DNA from: Mycolicibacterium phlei
GTDB taxonomy: Bacteria; Actinomycetota; Actinomycetes; Mycobacteriales; Mycobacteriaceae
Direction: 5' to 3'
DNA length: 64,000 bases
NCBI RefSeq assembly: GCF_001583415.1
Contig: NZ_CP014475.1
Span: forward strand, 620,001-684,000
Below the pieces are notes generated by a model that did not search any database, was not told the DNA's origin, and saw only the letters and a program-made list of their open reading frames with translations. This document shows positions 40,919 to 50,897 of this stretch, piece after piece (within the stretch, counting starts at the first letter, position 1; each line of letters begins with the position of its first letter). The translations under genes were made by a program, and so were the position numbers.

Positions 40919-42334
40919 ATGGGCACACCGGAGGACAAGCAACCCGAACTTCGGCGTGTCATGGGTCCCGGCCTGCTGCTGCTGTTCATCGTCGGCGACA
41001 TCCTCGGTACCGGCGTCTACGCGCTGACCGGCAAGGTCGCCGGTGAGGTCGGCGGCGCGGCGTGGCTGCCGTTCCTGCTGGCGTTCGGCATCGCGACCGT
41101 CACCGCGTTCTCCTACCTGGAACTGGTCACCAAATACCCGCAGGCCGCGGGCGCAGCGCTCTACGCGCACAAGGCATTCGGGATCCAGTTCGTCACCTTC
41201 CTGGTCGCGTTCGTGGTGATGTGCTCGGGCATCACCTCGGCGGCGACGGCGTCGCAGGCGTTCGCGTCCAACCTGATCAAGGGTTTCGGACTGGACTGGG
41301 GCCGGATCGGCGTCGCGGTGATCGCGCTGACGTTCATGGCGGTGCTGGCCGCGATCAACCTGCGCGGGATCAGCGAGAGCGTCAAGCTCAACGTCGGGCT
41401 GACCGTCATCGAGATCTCCGGGCTGCTGCTGGTCATCTTCGTCGGGCTGTGGGCGTTCACCCAGGGCAGCGACGCCGACTTCTCACGCGTCGTGATGTTC
41501 GAAACCGAATCGGAGCGAGGCGCGTTCGTCGCCGTCACCGCGGCCACCTCGCTGGCGTTCTTCGCGATGGTCGGCTTCGAGGACTCGGTCAACATGGCCG
41601 AGGAGACCAAGGACCCGGTGCGAATCTTCCCGAAGGTGCTGCTGACCGGGCTGAGCATCGCCGGCGTGGTCTACATCCTGGTGTCGATCATCGCGGTGGC
41701 GCTGGTGCCGATCGGGGAGCTGCAGGCCAGCAGCACCCCGCTGGTGACCGTCGTCGAGAAGGCCGCGCCCGGGCTGCCGATCGACGAGATCTTCCCGTTC
41801 ATCACGATGTTCGCGGTGTCCAACACCGCGCTGATCAACATGCTGATGGCCAGCCGGCTGATCTACGGAATGGCCCGCCAGCATGTGCTGCCGCCGGCGC
41901 TGGGCCGGGTGCACCGCACCCGCCACACCCCGTGGGTGGCGATCCTGTTCACCACGGTCATCGCGTTCGGCCTGATCCTCTACGTCGGCGCCTTCGCCAG
42001 CGAGGACGCGGTGTCGGTGCTCGGCGGCACCACCTCGCTGCTGCTGCTGGCGGTGTTCGCGATGGTCAACGTCGCCGTGCTGGTGCTGCGCCGCGACATG
42101 AAGGGGATCGGCGCGCACTTCACGACGCCGACGGCGCTGCCGATCATCGGGTTCATCGCGTCGCTGTACCTGGTCACCCCGCTGGCCGGCCGGCCCGCAT
42201 CGCACTACCTGGTCGCGGGCCTGCTGTTGGTGATCGGGGTGGTGCTGTTCGCGATCACCATGTCCATCAACAGAAGACTCGGCATCACCGAGACCAGTAT
42301 GGACCCGGTCAAACTGTCCGAGGAGCCGGACTAA
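40919..42334 (+). CDS. APC superfamily amino-acid permease
   Basis: The 471-residue protein has about 12 membrane helices and LLFIVGDILGTGVYALTGKVAGEVGGAAWLPFLLAFG, the helix-1/2 GxG region of APC transporters. The cationic or neutral amino acid specificity cannot be read. It lies 14 bp after a TetR gene, and its stop interlocks with the stop of the convergent DUF429 gene. Confidence 0.92.
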   Translation: MGTPEDKQPELRRVMGPGLLLLFIVGDILGTGVYALTGKVAGEVGGAAWLPFLLAFGIATVTAFSYLELVTKYPQAAGAALYAHKAFGIQFVTFLVAFVVMCSGITSAATASQAFASNLIKGFGLDWGRIGVAVIALTFMAVLAAINLRGISESVKLNVGLTVIEISGLLLVIFVGLWAFTQGSDADFSRVVMFETESERGAFVAVTAATSLAFFAMVGFEDSVNMAEETKDPVRIFPKVLLTGLSIAGVVYILVSIIAVALVPIGELQASSTPLVTVVEKAAPGLPIDEIFPFITMFAVSNTALINMLMASRLIYGMARQHVLPPALGRVHRTRHTPWVAILFTTVIAFGLILYVGAFASEDAVSVLGGTTSLLLLAVFAMVNVAVLVLRRDMKGIGAHFTTPTALPIIGFIASLYLVTPLAGRPASHYLVAGLLLVIGVVLFAITMSINRRLGITETSMDPVKLSEEPD

Positions 42335-43080
42335 TCACCGTGCGTCCGTGAGGGTTTCGCGGCGCGCCCGGGTGGCAGGCTGGGGGTGATGAGGTAGCCC
42401 GTCGCGTGGTCGCCGTAGACGGTGACGTCGTGCGGGCGGTGATGCCAGAACAGGGCGACGTAGGCGCACAGCACGGCGTCGACGGGATCCTCCTCACGGC
42501 GGAGCTCACTGGGCCGGGTCGCTGCCCGCACCCGCTGGTGCAGGGCCGCCCACGCGTCGTCGAGGCGCAGCGCGGGGGTGGCGTGTTCCAGGCCCTCGAT
42601 CAACGTGATCAGCCGCAGCAGCGCGGTCCTGCGGTCGGCGAACGCGCCGCGCTTGTACTTCAGCGTCTTGTCCAGGCCGAACAGCACCACGGTCGCCGGG
42701 TGCGGGTACACCTCGGCGGCACGCCGTCGCGACGCCGAGGACGGATCGATGTCCAGATCCAGCGCGCGGGCCAACCGGGCGGCGCGCGGATCGGCGAGCT
42801 CGGGCTTGTCGGCGAACGCGGGCCGGGCGCCGGCGTGGAACCGCGCGAACACCCGGTTGAACTCCCGCTCCGCGGGCCGGTGGCCGGTGCGGTTGGGCAC
42901 GATCAGTGGGGCGTCGATGGCGACCAGGCAGTCACCGGCGGTGAACGGCGCCAGCGCGGCGAGGATGCTCGCGTCGTCGCCGGCGGTGCCGAGGTGCCGC
43001 AGCCGCCCGTCGGCATCGAGCACCGCAACCCCGGTCGGGTTGCGCTCACCCCAGGCCAGATCCAGCCCAACGAAGTGCAT
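42331..43080 (-). CDS. DUF429 protein (Rv0776c-like)
   Basis: The 249-residue protein starts MHFVGLDLAWGERNPTGVAVLDADGRL and has VAIDAPLIVPNRTGHRPAEREFNR and EEDPVDAVLCAYVALFW. This is the DUF429 pattern with an RNase H-like fold and three acidic residues. The function is unknown. The ATG at 43080 starts the core; an upstream frame to 43146 is not homologous. It is divergent from purB. Confidence 0.92.
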   Translation of the reverse strand: MHFVGLDLAWGERNPTGVAVLDADGRLRHLGTAGDDASILAALAPFTAGDCLVAIDAPLIVPNRTGHRPAEREFNRVFARFHAGARPAFADKPELADPRAARLARALDLDIDPSSASRRRAAEVYPHPATVVLFGLDKTLKYKRGAFADRRTALLRLITLIEGLEHATPALRLDDAWAALHQRVRAATRPSELRREEDPVDAVLCAYVALFWHHRPHDVTVYGDHATGYLITPSLPPGRAAKPSRTHGD

Positions 43081-43120
43081 CGCACCACTGTGCCCGACGC
43101 GGGTCGTAAGCTGAACGGCT

Positions 43121-44539
43121 GTGACGATCCCCAACGTGCTGGCCAATCGCTACGCCAGCGAGGACATGGTGGCCATCTGGTCGCCGGAGGCCAAGGTCGT
43201 CGCGGAGCGTCGGCTCTGGCTGGCGGTGCTGCGGGCGCAGGCGGAGCTCGGCGTGGATGTTCCCGCGTCGGTGATCGAGGACTACGAGCGGGTGCTGGAG
43301 GAGGTCGACCTCGAGTCGATCGCCGCGCGTGAGCGGGTGACCCGCCACGACGTCAAGGCGCGCATCGAGGAGTTCAACGCCCTGGCCGGCCACGAGCACG
43401 TGCACAAGGGCATGACCAGCCGCGACCTCACCGAGAACGTCGAGCAGATGCAGATCCGCCGCTCACTGGAGCTGGTGCACGCCCACGGGGTGGCGGTGGT
43501 GGCGCGGCTGGCCGAGCGGGCCGTGCTGTACCGCGACCTGGTGATGGCCGGGCGCTCGCACAACGTCGCCGCGCAGGCCACCACGCTGGGCAAGCGGTTC
43601 GCCTCGGCGGCCGAGGAGATGCTGGTCGCGCTGCAGCGGCTGCGCGAGCTCATCGACCGCTACCCGCTGCGCGGTATCAAGGGGCCGATGGGCACCGCCC
43701 AGGACATGCTCGACCTGTTCGGCGGCGACGCCGCCAAGCTGGCCGAGCTGGAGCGCCGGGTCGCCGAATTCCTGGGCTTCACAGAGCTTTTCACCAGCGT
43801 CGGGCAGGTGTATCCGCGGTCGCTGGACTACGACGTCATCTCGGCGTTGGTGCAGGTGGGCGCGGGCCCGTCGTCGCTGGCGCACACCATCCGGCTGATG
43901 GCCGGCCACGAACTGGTCACCGAGGGCTTCGCGCCCGGCCAGGTCGGCTCGTCGGCGATGCCGCACAAGATGAACACCCGGTCCTGCGAACGGGTCAACG
44001 GCCTGCAGGTGGTGCTACGCGGCTACGCCTCGATGGCCGCGGAGCTGGCAGGCGCGCAGTGGAACGAGGGCGACGTGTTCTGCTCGGTGGTGCGCCGGGT
44101 GGCGTTGCCCGACGCGTTCTTCGCCATCGACGGGCAGACCGAGACGTTCCTGACGGTGCTCGACGAGTTCGGCGCCTACCCCGCGGTGATCCAGCGTGAA
44201 CTGGACCGCTACCTGCCGTTCCTGGCCACCACGCGGATCCTGATCGCCGCGGTGCGCGCCGGGGTCGGCCGCGAGACCGCTCACGAGGTGATCAAGGAGC
44301 ACGCCGTCGCGGTGGCGCTGGCGATGCGCGAGAAGGGTCAGGAGCCCGACCTGCTCGACCGGCTGGCCGCCGACCCGCGGCTGCCGCTGGACCGGCCCGC
44401 GCTGGACGCGGCGCTGGAGGACAAACAGGCGTTCACCGGCGCGGCCGGCGACCAGGTGGACCGTGTGGTGGCCGCCGTCGACCAGCTGGTCGCCCGCTAT
44501 CCCGAAGCCGCCAAGTACACCTCGGGTGCCATCTTGTGA
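43121..44539 (+). CDS. purB: Adenylosuccinate lyase PurB
   Basis: The 472-residue enzyme (same as M. tuberculosis) has [57 protein letters not shown] and the fumarase/ASL signature [11 protein letters not shown]. It cleaves SAICAR to AICAR and adenylosuccinate to AMP. It starts at GTG. The stop is inside GTGA, which begins cyp126, so cyp126 is translationally coupled. Confidence 0.98.
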   Translation: MTIPNVLANRYASEDMVAIWSPEAKVVAERRLWLAVLRAQAELGVDVPASVIEDYERVLEEVDLESIAARERVTRHDVKARIEEFNALAGHEHVHKGMTSRDLTENVEQMQIRRSLELVHAHGVAVVARLAERAVLYRDLVMAGRSHNVAAQATTLGKRFASAAEEMLVALQRLRELIDRYPLRGIKGPMGTAQDMLDLFGGDAAKLAELERRVAEFLGFTELFTSVGQVYPRSLDYDVISALVQVGAGPSSLAHTIRLMAGHELVTEGFAPGQVGSSAMPHKMNTRSCERVNGLQVVLRGYASMAAELAGAQWNEGDVFCSVVRRVALPDAFFAIDGQTETFLTVLDEFGAYPAVIQRELDRYLPFLATTRILIAAVRAGVGRETAHEVIKEHAVAVALAMREKGQEPDLLDRLAADPRLPLDRPALDAALEDKQAFTGAAGDQVDRVVAAVDQLVARYPEAAKYTSGAIL

Positions 44540-45750
44540 GTCTGGCCGGCGTCGACCTCACCGACCTGGACAACTTCGCGAACGGATTCCCGCACGAGCT
44601 GTTCGCGCGGCACCGGCGCGAGGCGCCGGTGTACTGGCACGAACCGACCGAGCACACCCCCGACGGCGAGGGGTTCTGGTCGGTGGCCACCTACGCCGAA
44701 ACCCTTGCGGTGTTTCGTGATCCGCAGACCTTCTCGTCGGTGACCGGCGGCTCGCGGCCGTACGGCGGCACGCTGCTGCAGGACCTGTCGATCGCGGGTC
44801 AGGTGCTCAACATGATGGACGACCCGCGGCACGCCGAGATCCGGCGGCTGGTCAGCTCCGGGTTGACACCGCGGATGATCCGTCGGGTCGAGGACGACCT
44901 GCGGGCGCGGACCCACCGCCTGCTGGACGCGGTCGAACCCGGTGAACCGTTCGACTTCCTGGTCGACGTGGCCGCCGAACTGCCGATGCAGATGATCTGC
45001 ATCCTGCTGGGAGTGCCGGAGTCCGAACGGCACTGGCTGTTCGAGGCGATCGAGCCGCAGTTCGACTTCGGCGGGTCGCGCAAGGCGTCGTTGAAACAGC
45101 TGACGCCAGAAGAGGCCGGCTCGCGGATGTACTCCTACGGGATGGAACTGATCGCCGCGAAACGGGCGAACCCGACCGACGACATGCTGTCGGTGGTGGC
45201 CAACGCCTCGGATGCCGCGCTGTCGGATCTCGAGTTGTACCTGTTCTTTTCGCTGTTGTTCAGCGCGGGGGCCGAGACCACCCGCAACGCCGTGGCGGGC
45301 GGGTTGCTGGCGCTGATCGAGAATCCGGACCAGATGGCTTTGCTGCGTTCGGATTTCGAGTTGCTGCCGACCGCGGTCGAGGAGATGGTGCGGTGGACGT
45401 CGCCGTCACCGTCGAAGCGGCGCACCGCGACCCGCGATGTCGTGCTGGGCGGCTGCGAGATCCGGGCCGGCCAGAAGGTGCAGATCTGGGAGGGCTCGGC
45501 CAACCGCGATGAGACGGCGTTCACCGACCCGGACGTCTTCGACATCACCCGGAAGCCGAACCCCCACCTGGGTTTCGGGCAGGGGGTGCACTACTGCCTG
45601 GGCGCCAACCTCGCGCGACTCGAACTGCGCGTGTTGTTCGAAGAACTGCTAACCCGGTTCTCGGTTGCGCGGCTGGCCAAGCCCGTCGAGTGGACACGCA
45701 GCAACCGCCACACCGGAATTCGGCATCTCGTCGTCGAATTGGCGCCCTGA
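44536..45750 (+). CDS. cyp126: Cytochrome P450 CYP126-like
   Basis: The 404-residue P450 has [23 protein letters not shown]-helix [44 protein letters not shown] and the heme loop [21 protein letters not shown]. Position matches M. tuberculosis CYP126 (Rv0778), whose substrate is unknown but which tolerates azoles and ketoconazole-like ligands. The start overlaps the purB stop. Confidence 0.94.
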   Translation: MSLAGVDLTDLDNFANGFPHELFARHRREAPVYWHEPTEHTPDGEGFWSVATYAETLAVFRDPQTFSSVTGGSRPYGGTLLQDLSIAGQVLNMMDDPRHAEIRRLVSSGLTPRMIRRVEDDLRARTHRLLDAVEPGEPFDFLVDVAAELPMQMICILLGVPESERHWLFEAIEPQFDFGGSRKASLKQLTPEEAGSRMYSYGMELIAAKRANPTDDMLSVVANASDAALSDLELYLFFSLLFSAGAETTRNAVAGGLLALIENPDQMALLRSDFELLPTAVEEMVRWTSPSPSKRRTATRDVVLGGCEIRAGQKVQIWEGSANRDETAFTDPDVFDITRKPNPHLGFGQGVHYCLGANLARLELRVLFEELLTRFSVARLAKPVEWTRSNRHTGIRHLVVELAP

Positions 45751-45813
45751 ACCTGGCCGACCTGCCGGCGGTGGCGTCGAGCCCGGTGGTGACCGCGCTA
45801 CGCGTTCGGCCAC

Positions 45814-46698
45814 TCACTGCGCCGCATGCTCGGCTGACGGAATCTGCCCCGTCGCCGCGGAGATCTCGGCGATCACCCGGTCCGGATACGCGGTGAGGTC
45901 AAGCCAGGTGAACCGCAACACCTTCCAGCCGTGCAGCGCGATGATGTTCTGCCGGTTGCGGTCGACCTGGAACGCCACGGTGTCGGTGTGGTAGGCGAAG
46001 CCGTCGGCCTCGATGGCGACCTTCGCGGCGACGAACGCGACATCGACCCTGTACCCGGCGACGGGGTGGTTGGTCTTCCAGCCGGTGAACCCGGCCTCGC
46101 GCAGGATCTTGACCAGCAGGCGCTCGGCCTCCGAGCGCGCCCCGTCGGCGGCGGCGCGCAGCAGTCGGCGCGCGGCGGGGGAGCCGTGGCGGCCCTTGTT
46201 GCGCAGTTGGGCGCGCCACAGGTCGGGCAGCGCGACCTGTCGCTGCAGCGCGCGGTCCAGCAGTTGCACGCCGTCCCGCCGGCGCACCGCGGCCTCGAGG
46301 ACGGTCAGCGCCAGCGCGGTCACCCGCAGCCCGTCGCGCTCGACGATGTCGCGGGGCGGCAGGTCGCGTCGCCGCAACCGGGTGCCGGGACGGCCCCGGC
46401 CGTTGCCCGATCTCGGCACCGTCACCTCGACGGTCTTGGGCGCGAACTGCGTCGTGCCGTGCCAGTACGCCGCCGCCAGCCCGCTGGCGCAGGCCCGGCT
46501 GCCGAAGCTCCACACCGCCGCGCGGATCCGCGCCGCGTCGGTGAACGGTCTGTCGTCGGCGAAGTAGACACCCGGGCCGCAGCGACGCCAGCGGCCCGCC
46601 TGTGCCCGCCGCCGGACGGACTGCTCGCTCATGCCGATCTCGCGGGCCTGGGCGAGCGTGATGACCCCGTCATGGGCCCGCAGCAGGTCTTCCAGCAC
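45814..46698 (-). CDS. AbiEi-like winged-helix protein fused to a DUF559/Vsr-type nuclease-like domain
   Basis: A 294-residue protein. The N-terminus (LRAHDGVITLAQAREIGMSEQSVRRRAQAGRWRRCGPGVYF) matches the AbiEi-type winged-helix antitoxin domain. The C-terminus (SEAERLLVKILREAGFTGWKTNHPVAGYRVDVAFVAAKVAIEADGFAYH and then RNRQNIIALHGWKVLRFTW) matches the DUF559/Vsr PD-(D/E)xK fold with Glu, Asp and Glu/Asp in the usual places. No AbiEii toxin gene is next door. The architecture is common in actinobacteria, so its function is uncertain. Confidence 0.9.
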   Translation of the reverse strand: MLEDLLRAHDGVITLAQAREIGMSEQSVRRRAQAGRWRRCGPGVYFADDRPFTDAARIRAAVWSFGSRACASGLAAAYWHGTTQFAPKTVEVTVPRSGNGRGRPGTRLRRRDLPPRDIVERDGLRVTALALTVLEAAVRRRDGVQLLDRALQRQVALPDLWRAQLRNKGRHGSPAARRLLRAAADGARSEAERLLVKILREAGFTGWKTNHPVAGYRVDVAFVAAKVAIEADGFAYHTDTVAFQVDRNRQNIIALHGWKVLRFTWLDLTAYPDRVIAEISAATGQIPSAEHAAQ

Positions 46699-46740
46699 GA
46701 CTCATAGGACGCATGCGGCGCCCACCCGGCTCCCCACCCC

Positions 46741-46793
46741 GCGATTTGGGCGTGATTTCGATCAGTCAGCGAACGAAATCACGCCCAAATCGC
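46741..46793. repeat. Perfect 20-bp inverted repeat hairpin
   Basis: Arms GCGATTTGGGCGTGATTTCG (46741-46760) and its exact complement (46774-46793) flank a 13-base loop. It directly follows the stop of the leftward Rv0779c-like gene and could be its terminator. It may also be a dispersed intergenic repeat; copy number in the genome would decide. Confidence 0.85.
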
Positions 46794-47401
46794 TACTTGA
46801 CGCCGGCGGCGCGCAGCTCCAGCGCGACCAGACCGCGGATGGTGTCGTGGTCGTAGGCCCGCCAGGCCCCGACAGGATCGGGTGCGATGGTGATGAGCTT
46901 CGACAGCGGCCGGTTGGCCAGCGCGCGCAGCGCCAGCAGCTGCTGACCGGCGGGGGAGCGGGCCAGCGTGATCGCCGTGTACTTGCGGCGGGCGAACTTC
47001 AGCCGCAGGTACAGCCACGGCATCCCGACGAACAGGATCGGCGCGGCGGCCACCGCCAGCGCCAGCACCCACGCCAACCAGGACGCGGTGGTGTCGAGGT
47101 TGTGACCGGCGCCGGCGATGTCAAGCGCGGCCTCGCTGGCGGCGCGCATCGGTTTGGCCAGCGCGTCGCCGATGAACGGGACGTCGTCGGTGCGGCTGCC
47201 CGCGGTGTCGAGGTTGTCGGCCACGCCCTTGCCGCCGGCCTCGATCTGACGGCCCACCTGGGCGATCGTCGACACCGCCGCGTGCACCGCCATGCCGACG
47301 GCCACCCACACCGCCGTCCAGACCACCACGACAAGGTCGCTGATCAGCTGGCCGAGCAGCCGGACCGGGGTGATGGCGTAGGGGATAAACCGCGAACTCA
47401 T
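46793..47401 (-). CDS. Membrane protein of unknown function (Rv0779c-like)
   Basis: The 202-residue protein has one hydrophobic helix near the N-terminus (LISDLVVVVWTAVWVAVGMAVHAAV) and another pair at about 105-135 (WLAWVLALAVAAAPILFVGMPWLYLRL), separated by a soluble helical region. The C-terminal tail (DPVGAWRAYDHDTIRGLVALELRAAG) is cytoplasmic-looking. It matches Rv0779c by position. No function is known. It is divergent from purC. Confidence 0.88.
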   Translation of the reverse strand: MSSRFIPYAITPVRLLGQLISDLVVVVWTAVWVAVGMAVHAAVSTIAQVGRQIEAGGKGVADNLDTAGSRTDDVPFIGDALAKPMRAASEAALDIAGAGHNLDTTASWLAWVLALAVAAAPILFVGMPWLYLRLKFARRKYTAITLARSPAGQQLLALRALANRPLSKLITIAPDPVGAWRAYDHDTIRGLVALELRAAGVK

Positions 47402-47432
47402 GGCACTAGATGCTGCCCGATAGGCTGGCCGA

Positions 47433-48320
47433 ATGCGCCCCGCTCTGACCGACTACCAGCATCTGGCCAGCGGCAAGGTACGCGAGCTGTACCGCGTCGA
47501 CGACGAGACGCTGCTGTTCGTCGCCACCGACCGCATCTCGGCCTACGACTACATCCTCGACTCCCAGATCCCCGACAAGGGCCGCATCCTGACCGCGATG
47601 AGCGTGTTCTTCTTCGATCTGGTCGACGCGCCCAACCATCTGGCGGGACCGCCCGACGACGAGCGCATCCCCGAGGAGGTGCTCGGCCGCGCGCTGGTGG
47701 TCCAGCAGTTGGAGATGCTGCCCGTCGAGGCCGTCGCCCGCGGCTACCTCACCGGCTCGGGTCTGGCCGACTACCAGAAGACCGGCAAGGTCTGCGGTAT
47801 CGAGCTGCCGCCGGGCCTGGTCGAGGCCAGCCGGTTCCCGGAGCCGATCTTCACCCCCGCCACGAAAGCCGAACTGGGACAACACGACGAGAACATCTCG
47901 TTCGAACAGGTGGTGGAGCTGATCGGCGCCGACCGGGCCGAGCAGCTGCGCGAGGCCACGCTGCGCACCTACAGCCAGGGCGCCGAGCACGCGCTGAAAA
48001 AGGGCATCATCGTCGCCGACACCAAGTTCGAGTTCGGCGTCGACGCCGAGGGCAACCTGCGGCTGGCCGACGAGGTGTTCACCCCCGACTCGAGCCGCTA
48101 CTGGCGCGCTGACGAATGGAAAGAAGGCGTGGTGCAGCAGAGCTTCGACAAGCAGTTCGTCCGCAACTGGCTGACCAGTCCGGAGTCCGGCTGGGACCGT
48201 AGCGGTGACACCCCGCCGCCCCCGCTGCCGCAGGACGTCGTCGAGGCCACCCGGGCCCGCTACATCGAGGCCTACGAACGCATCTCGGGCCTGAAGTTCG
48301 ACGATTGGATCGGCGCGTGA
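47433..48320 (+). CDS. purC: Phosphoribosylaminoimidazole-succinocarboxamide synthase PurC
   Basis: The 295-residue SAICAR synthetase has [54 protein letters not shown], and [33 protein letters not shown]. It joins aspartate to CAIR. The stop is within GTGA that starts ptrB, so translation is coupled. It is next to a divergent membrane protein gene. Confidence 0.98.
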   Translation: MRPALTDYQHLASGKVRELYRVDDETLLFVATDRISAYDYILDSQIPDKGRILTAMSVFFFDLVDAPNHLAGPPDDERIPEEVLGRALVVQQLEMLPVEAVARGYLTGSGLADYQKTGKVCGIELPPGLVEASRFPEPIFTPATKAELGQHDENISFEQVVELIGADRAEQLREATLRTYSQGAEHALKKGIIVADTKFEFGVDAEGNLRLADEVFTPDSSRYWRADEWKEGVVQQSFDKQFVRNWLTSPESGWDRSGDTPPPPLPQDVVEATRARYIEAYERISGLKFDDWIGA

Positions 48321-50413
48321 AGCCGCCGGTCGCCAAACGCGTCGAGACCCGCCGCGAGCACCACGGCGACGTCTTCATCGACCCCTACGAGTGGTTGCGC
48401 GACAAGTCCGACCCCGAGGTCATCTCCTACCTCGAGGCGGAGAACGCCTACACCGAGGAGGCCACCGCGCACCTGGCCCCGCTGCGCCAGGCGATCTTCG
48501 ACGAGATCAAGGCCCGCACCAAGGAGACCGACCTGTCGGTGCCCACCCGTCGCGGCCAATGGTGGTACTACGCACGCAGTTTCGAGGGCAAGCAGTACAG
48601 CGTGCACTGCCGCTGCCCGGTCGACAACCCCGACGACTGGACCCCGCCGGTGTTCGACGAGCACACCGAGATCCCCGGTGAACAGGTGCTGCTCGACGAG
48701 AACATCGAAGCCGAGGGCCACGACTTCTTCGCCCTGGGCGCCGCCTCGGTCAGCCTGGACGGCAACATCCTGGCTTACTCGGTCGACGTCAAGGGCGACG
48801 AGCGCTACACGTTGCGGTTCAAGGACTTACGCACCGGCGAACTGTACGAGGACACCATCGCGGGCATCGCCGCCGGCGTGACCTGGGCCGCCGACAACCG
48901 TACCGTGTACTACACGACCGTCGACGACGCCTGGCGTCCCGACACCGTCTGGCGGCACCGGCTGGGCTCGGGACAGGCCGCCGAGCGGGTGTACTACGAA
49001 CCCGACGAGCGGTTCTGGCTCGGCGTCGGGCGCACCCGCAGCAACAAGTACGTGATCATCGCGGCGGGCAGCGCGGTCACCTCCGAGGTGCGCTACGCCG
49101 ACGCCGCCGACTCGGACGCCGAGTTCACCGTGGTGTGGCCGCGGCGCGACCTCGTCGAGTACTCGGTGGAGCACGCGGTGGTCGGCGGGCAGGACCGCTT
49201 CCTGATCCTGCACAACGACGGCGCGGAGAACTTCACGCTGGTCGAGGCGCCGGTGAGCGATCCGACCGCGGTGCGCACGCTGATCGAGCACCGTGACGAC
49301 GTGCGACTGGACGCCGTCGACGCGTTCGCCCGCCACCTGGTGGTCAGCTACCGCAGCAACGCGCTGCCCAAGATCGAGCTGTGGCCCATCACCGAGGACG
49401 GCCGCTACGGCCGCCCCGAGGAGTTCACGTTCGAGTCCGAGCTGACCTCGGCGGGGCTGAGCTCCAACCCGAACTGGGACGCGCCGAAGCTGCGGATCGG
49501 TGCGACGTCCTACATCACCCCGGTGCGGATCTACGACGTCGACCTGGCCACCGGCGAGCGCACCCTGCTGCGCGAGCAGCCGGTGCTCGGCGGCTACCGG
49601 CCCGAGGACTACGTGGAGCGCCGGGACTGGGCGGTGGCGCCGGACGGTGCCCGGGTGCCGATCTCGATCGTGCACAAGGCCGGGCTGGCGTACCCGGCGC
49701 CGACGCTGCTCTACGGCTACGGCGCCTACGAGATGTGCGAGGATCCGCGGTTCTCCATCGCGCGGCTGTCGCTGCTGGACCGCGGGATGGTGTTCGCCGT
49801 CGCGCACGTGCGCGGTGGCGGCGAGATGGGCAGGCACTGGTACGAGCACGGCAAGCTGCTGGAGAAGAAGAACAGCTTCACCGACTTCATCGCCGTCGCA
49901 CAGCATCTCGTCGACACCGGGATCACCCGGCCGGAGAACATGGTGGCCCACGGTGGCAGCGCGGGCGGCCTGCTGGTCGGCGCCGTCGCCAACATGGCGC
50001 CGCAGTTGTTCGCCGGGGTGCTGGCGGTGGTGCCGTTCGTCGACCCGCTCACCACGATCCTGGACCCGTCGCTCCCGCTGACCGTCACCGAGTGGGACGA
50101 ATGGGGAAACCCGTTGGAGAGCAAGGACGTCTACGACTACATGAAGTCCTACTCGCCGTACGAGAACGTCGAGGCCAAGGAGTATCCGGCGATCCTGGCG
50201 ATGACGTCGCTCAACGACACCCGGGTCTACTACGTCGAGCCCGCGAAATGGGTTGCGGCGCTGCGGCACACCAAGACCGACGACCGGCCGGTGCTGTTGA
50301 AGACCGAGATGAACGCCGGACACGGCGGGATCAGCGGTCGCTACGAGCGCTGGAAGGAGACCGCGTTCCAGTACGCCTGGGTACTCGACGTCGCCAAGGC
50401 CGGGCAGGCCTAG
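48317..50413 (+). CDS. ptrB: Oligopeptidase B-type serine peptidase PtrB (S9A family)
   Basis: The 698-residue S9 peptidase has an N-terminal seven-bladed propeller region and a C-terminal alpha/beta-hydrolase domain with the nucleophile in [13 protein letters not shown], Asp in [16 protein letters not shown] and His in NAGHGG. It cleaves after basic residues in short peptides. In M. tuberculosis the gene is split into two frames (ptrBa/ptrBb, Rv0781/Rv0782); here it is intact. The start overlaps the purC stop, and its own stop interlocks with the convergent gene's stop. Confidence 0.96.
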   Translation: MKPPVAKRVETRREHHGDVFIDPYEWLRDKSDPEVISYLEAENAYTEEATAHLAPLRQAIFDEIKARTKETDLSVPTRRGQWWYYARSFEGKQYSVHCRCPVDNPDDWTPPVFDEHTEIPGEQVLLDENIEAEGHDFFALGAASVSLDGNILAYSVDVKGDERYTLRFKDLRTGELYEDTIAGIAAGVTWAADNRTVYYTTVDDAWRPDTVWRHRLGSGQAAERVYYEPDERFWLGVGRTRSNKYVIIAAGSAVTSEVRYADAADSDAEFTVVWPRRDLVEYSVEHAVVGGQDRFLILHNDGAENFTLVEAPVSDPTAVRTLIEHRDDVRLDAVDAFARHLVVSYRSNALPKIELWPITEDGRYGRPEEFTFESELTSAGLSSNPNWDAPKLRIGATSYITPVRIYDVDLATGERTLLREQPVLGGYRPEDYVERRDWAVAPDGARVPISIVHKAGLAYPAPTLLYGYGAYEMCEDPRFSIARLSLLDRGMVFAVAHVRGGGEMGRHWYEHGKLLEKKNSFTDFIAVAQHLVDTGITRPENMVAHGGSAGGLLVGAVANMAPQLFAGVLAVVPFVDPLTTILDPSLPLTVTEWDEWGNPLESKDVYDYMKSYSPYENVEAKEYPAILAMTSLNDTRVYYVEPAKWVAALRHTKTDDRPVLLKTEMNAGHGGISGRYERWKETAFQYAWVLDVAKAGQA

Positions 50414-50811
50414 GCGTCGTTCGCGGCCGTCTTCGCCTCCTCGAGTCGGCGATGGGCCTCCGGCCAGCCGGGCGGGGTGGTCGTGTCGTGCTCCCAGAAG
50501 GTGAACACCGCGTCGCTCATGCTGGTGCGGTACCGGGCCATGGTCGCCGCGTGCGGTTGCTCCCTGACCGCGGCGTCCAGGGCGGCGCGGTCGCGCCACG
50601 CCGACAGGGTGTAGAAGGTCTTGGCCGTCGGCCGCGCGATCAGGGACACGCCGACGACGCCCGGTGCGCGCAGCATCTGCCGGTGGATCCGCAGCGCGGC
50701 GAGCAGGAATCCGGGCACGTCGCGGTAGCTGTTGAGGGTGAAGCGTGACGCCATGACCAGGGCGGTGGCGGGGACGTCCGTGGTGGGCTGGGTCCAGGGC
50801 AGGGTCGGCAT
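50410..50811 (-). CDS. Dimeric alpha-beta-barrel (DUF3291/ABM-like) protein
   Basis: The 133-residue protein has LVMASRFTLNSYRDVPGFLLAALRIHRQMLRAPGVVGVSLIARPTAKTFYTLSAWRDRAALDAAVREQPH, the ferredoxin-like split-barrel layout used by spheroidene-monooxygenase-like and antibiotic-monooxygenase-like proteins. No cofactor is evident. GGAGG sits before the ATG at 50811. The gene is divergent from a TetR regulator, with a perfect 20-bp inverted repeat between them, so it is the likely main target. Confidence 0.85.
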   Translation of the reverse strand: MPTLPWTQPTTDVPATALVMASRFTLNSYRDVPGFLLAALRIHRQMLRAPGVVGVSLIARPTAKTFYTLSAWRDRAALDAAVREQPHAATMARYRTSMSDAVFTFWEHDTTTPPGWPEAHRRLEEAKTAANDA

Positions 50812-50821
50812 CAGGACCTCC

Positions 50822-50880
50822 AATCTTGACAGTGACTAGTTACAACGACGGTAGGTCCTCAACTAGTCACTGTCAAGATT
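50822..50880. promoter_or_regulatory. Perfect 20-bp inverted repeat operator between divergent genes
   Basis: AATCTTGACAGTGACTAGTT (50822-50841) and its exact complement (50861-50880) are separated by 19 bases. Each arm holds a TTGACA-like -35 hexamer pointing at one of the two divergent genes. A symmetric operator/promoter bound by the TetR protein at 50898 is the likely explanation. Confidence 0.75.
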
Positions 50881-50897
50881 GGCGGTAGGATGACCGC

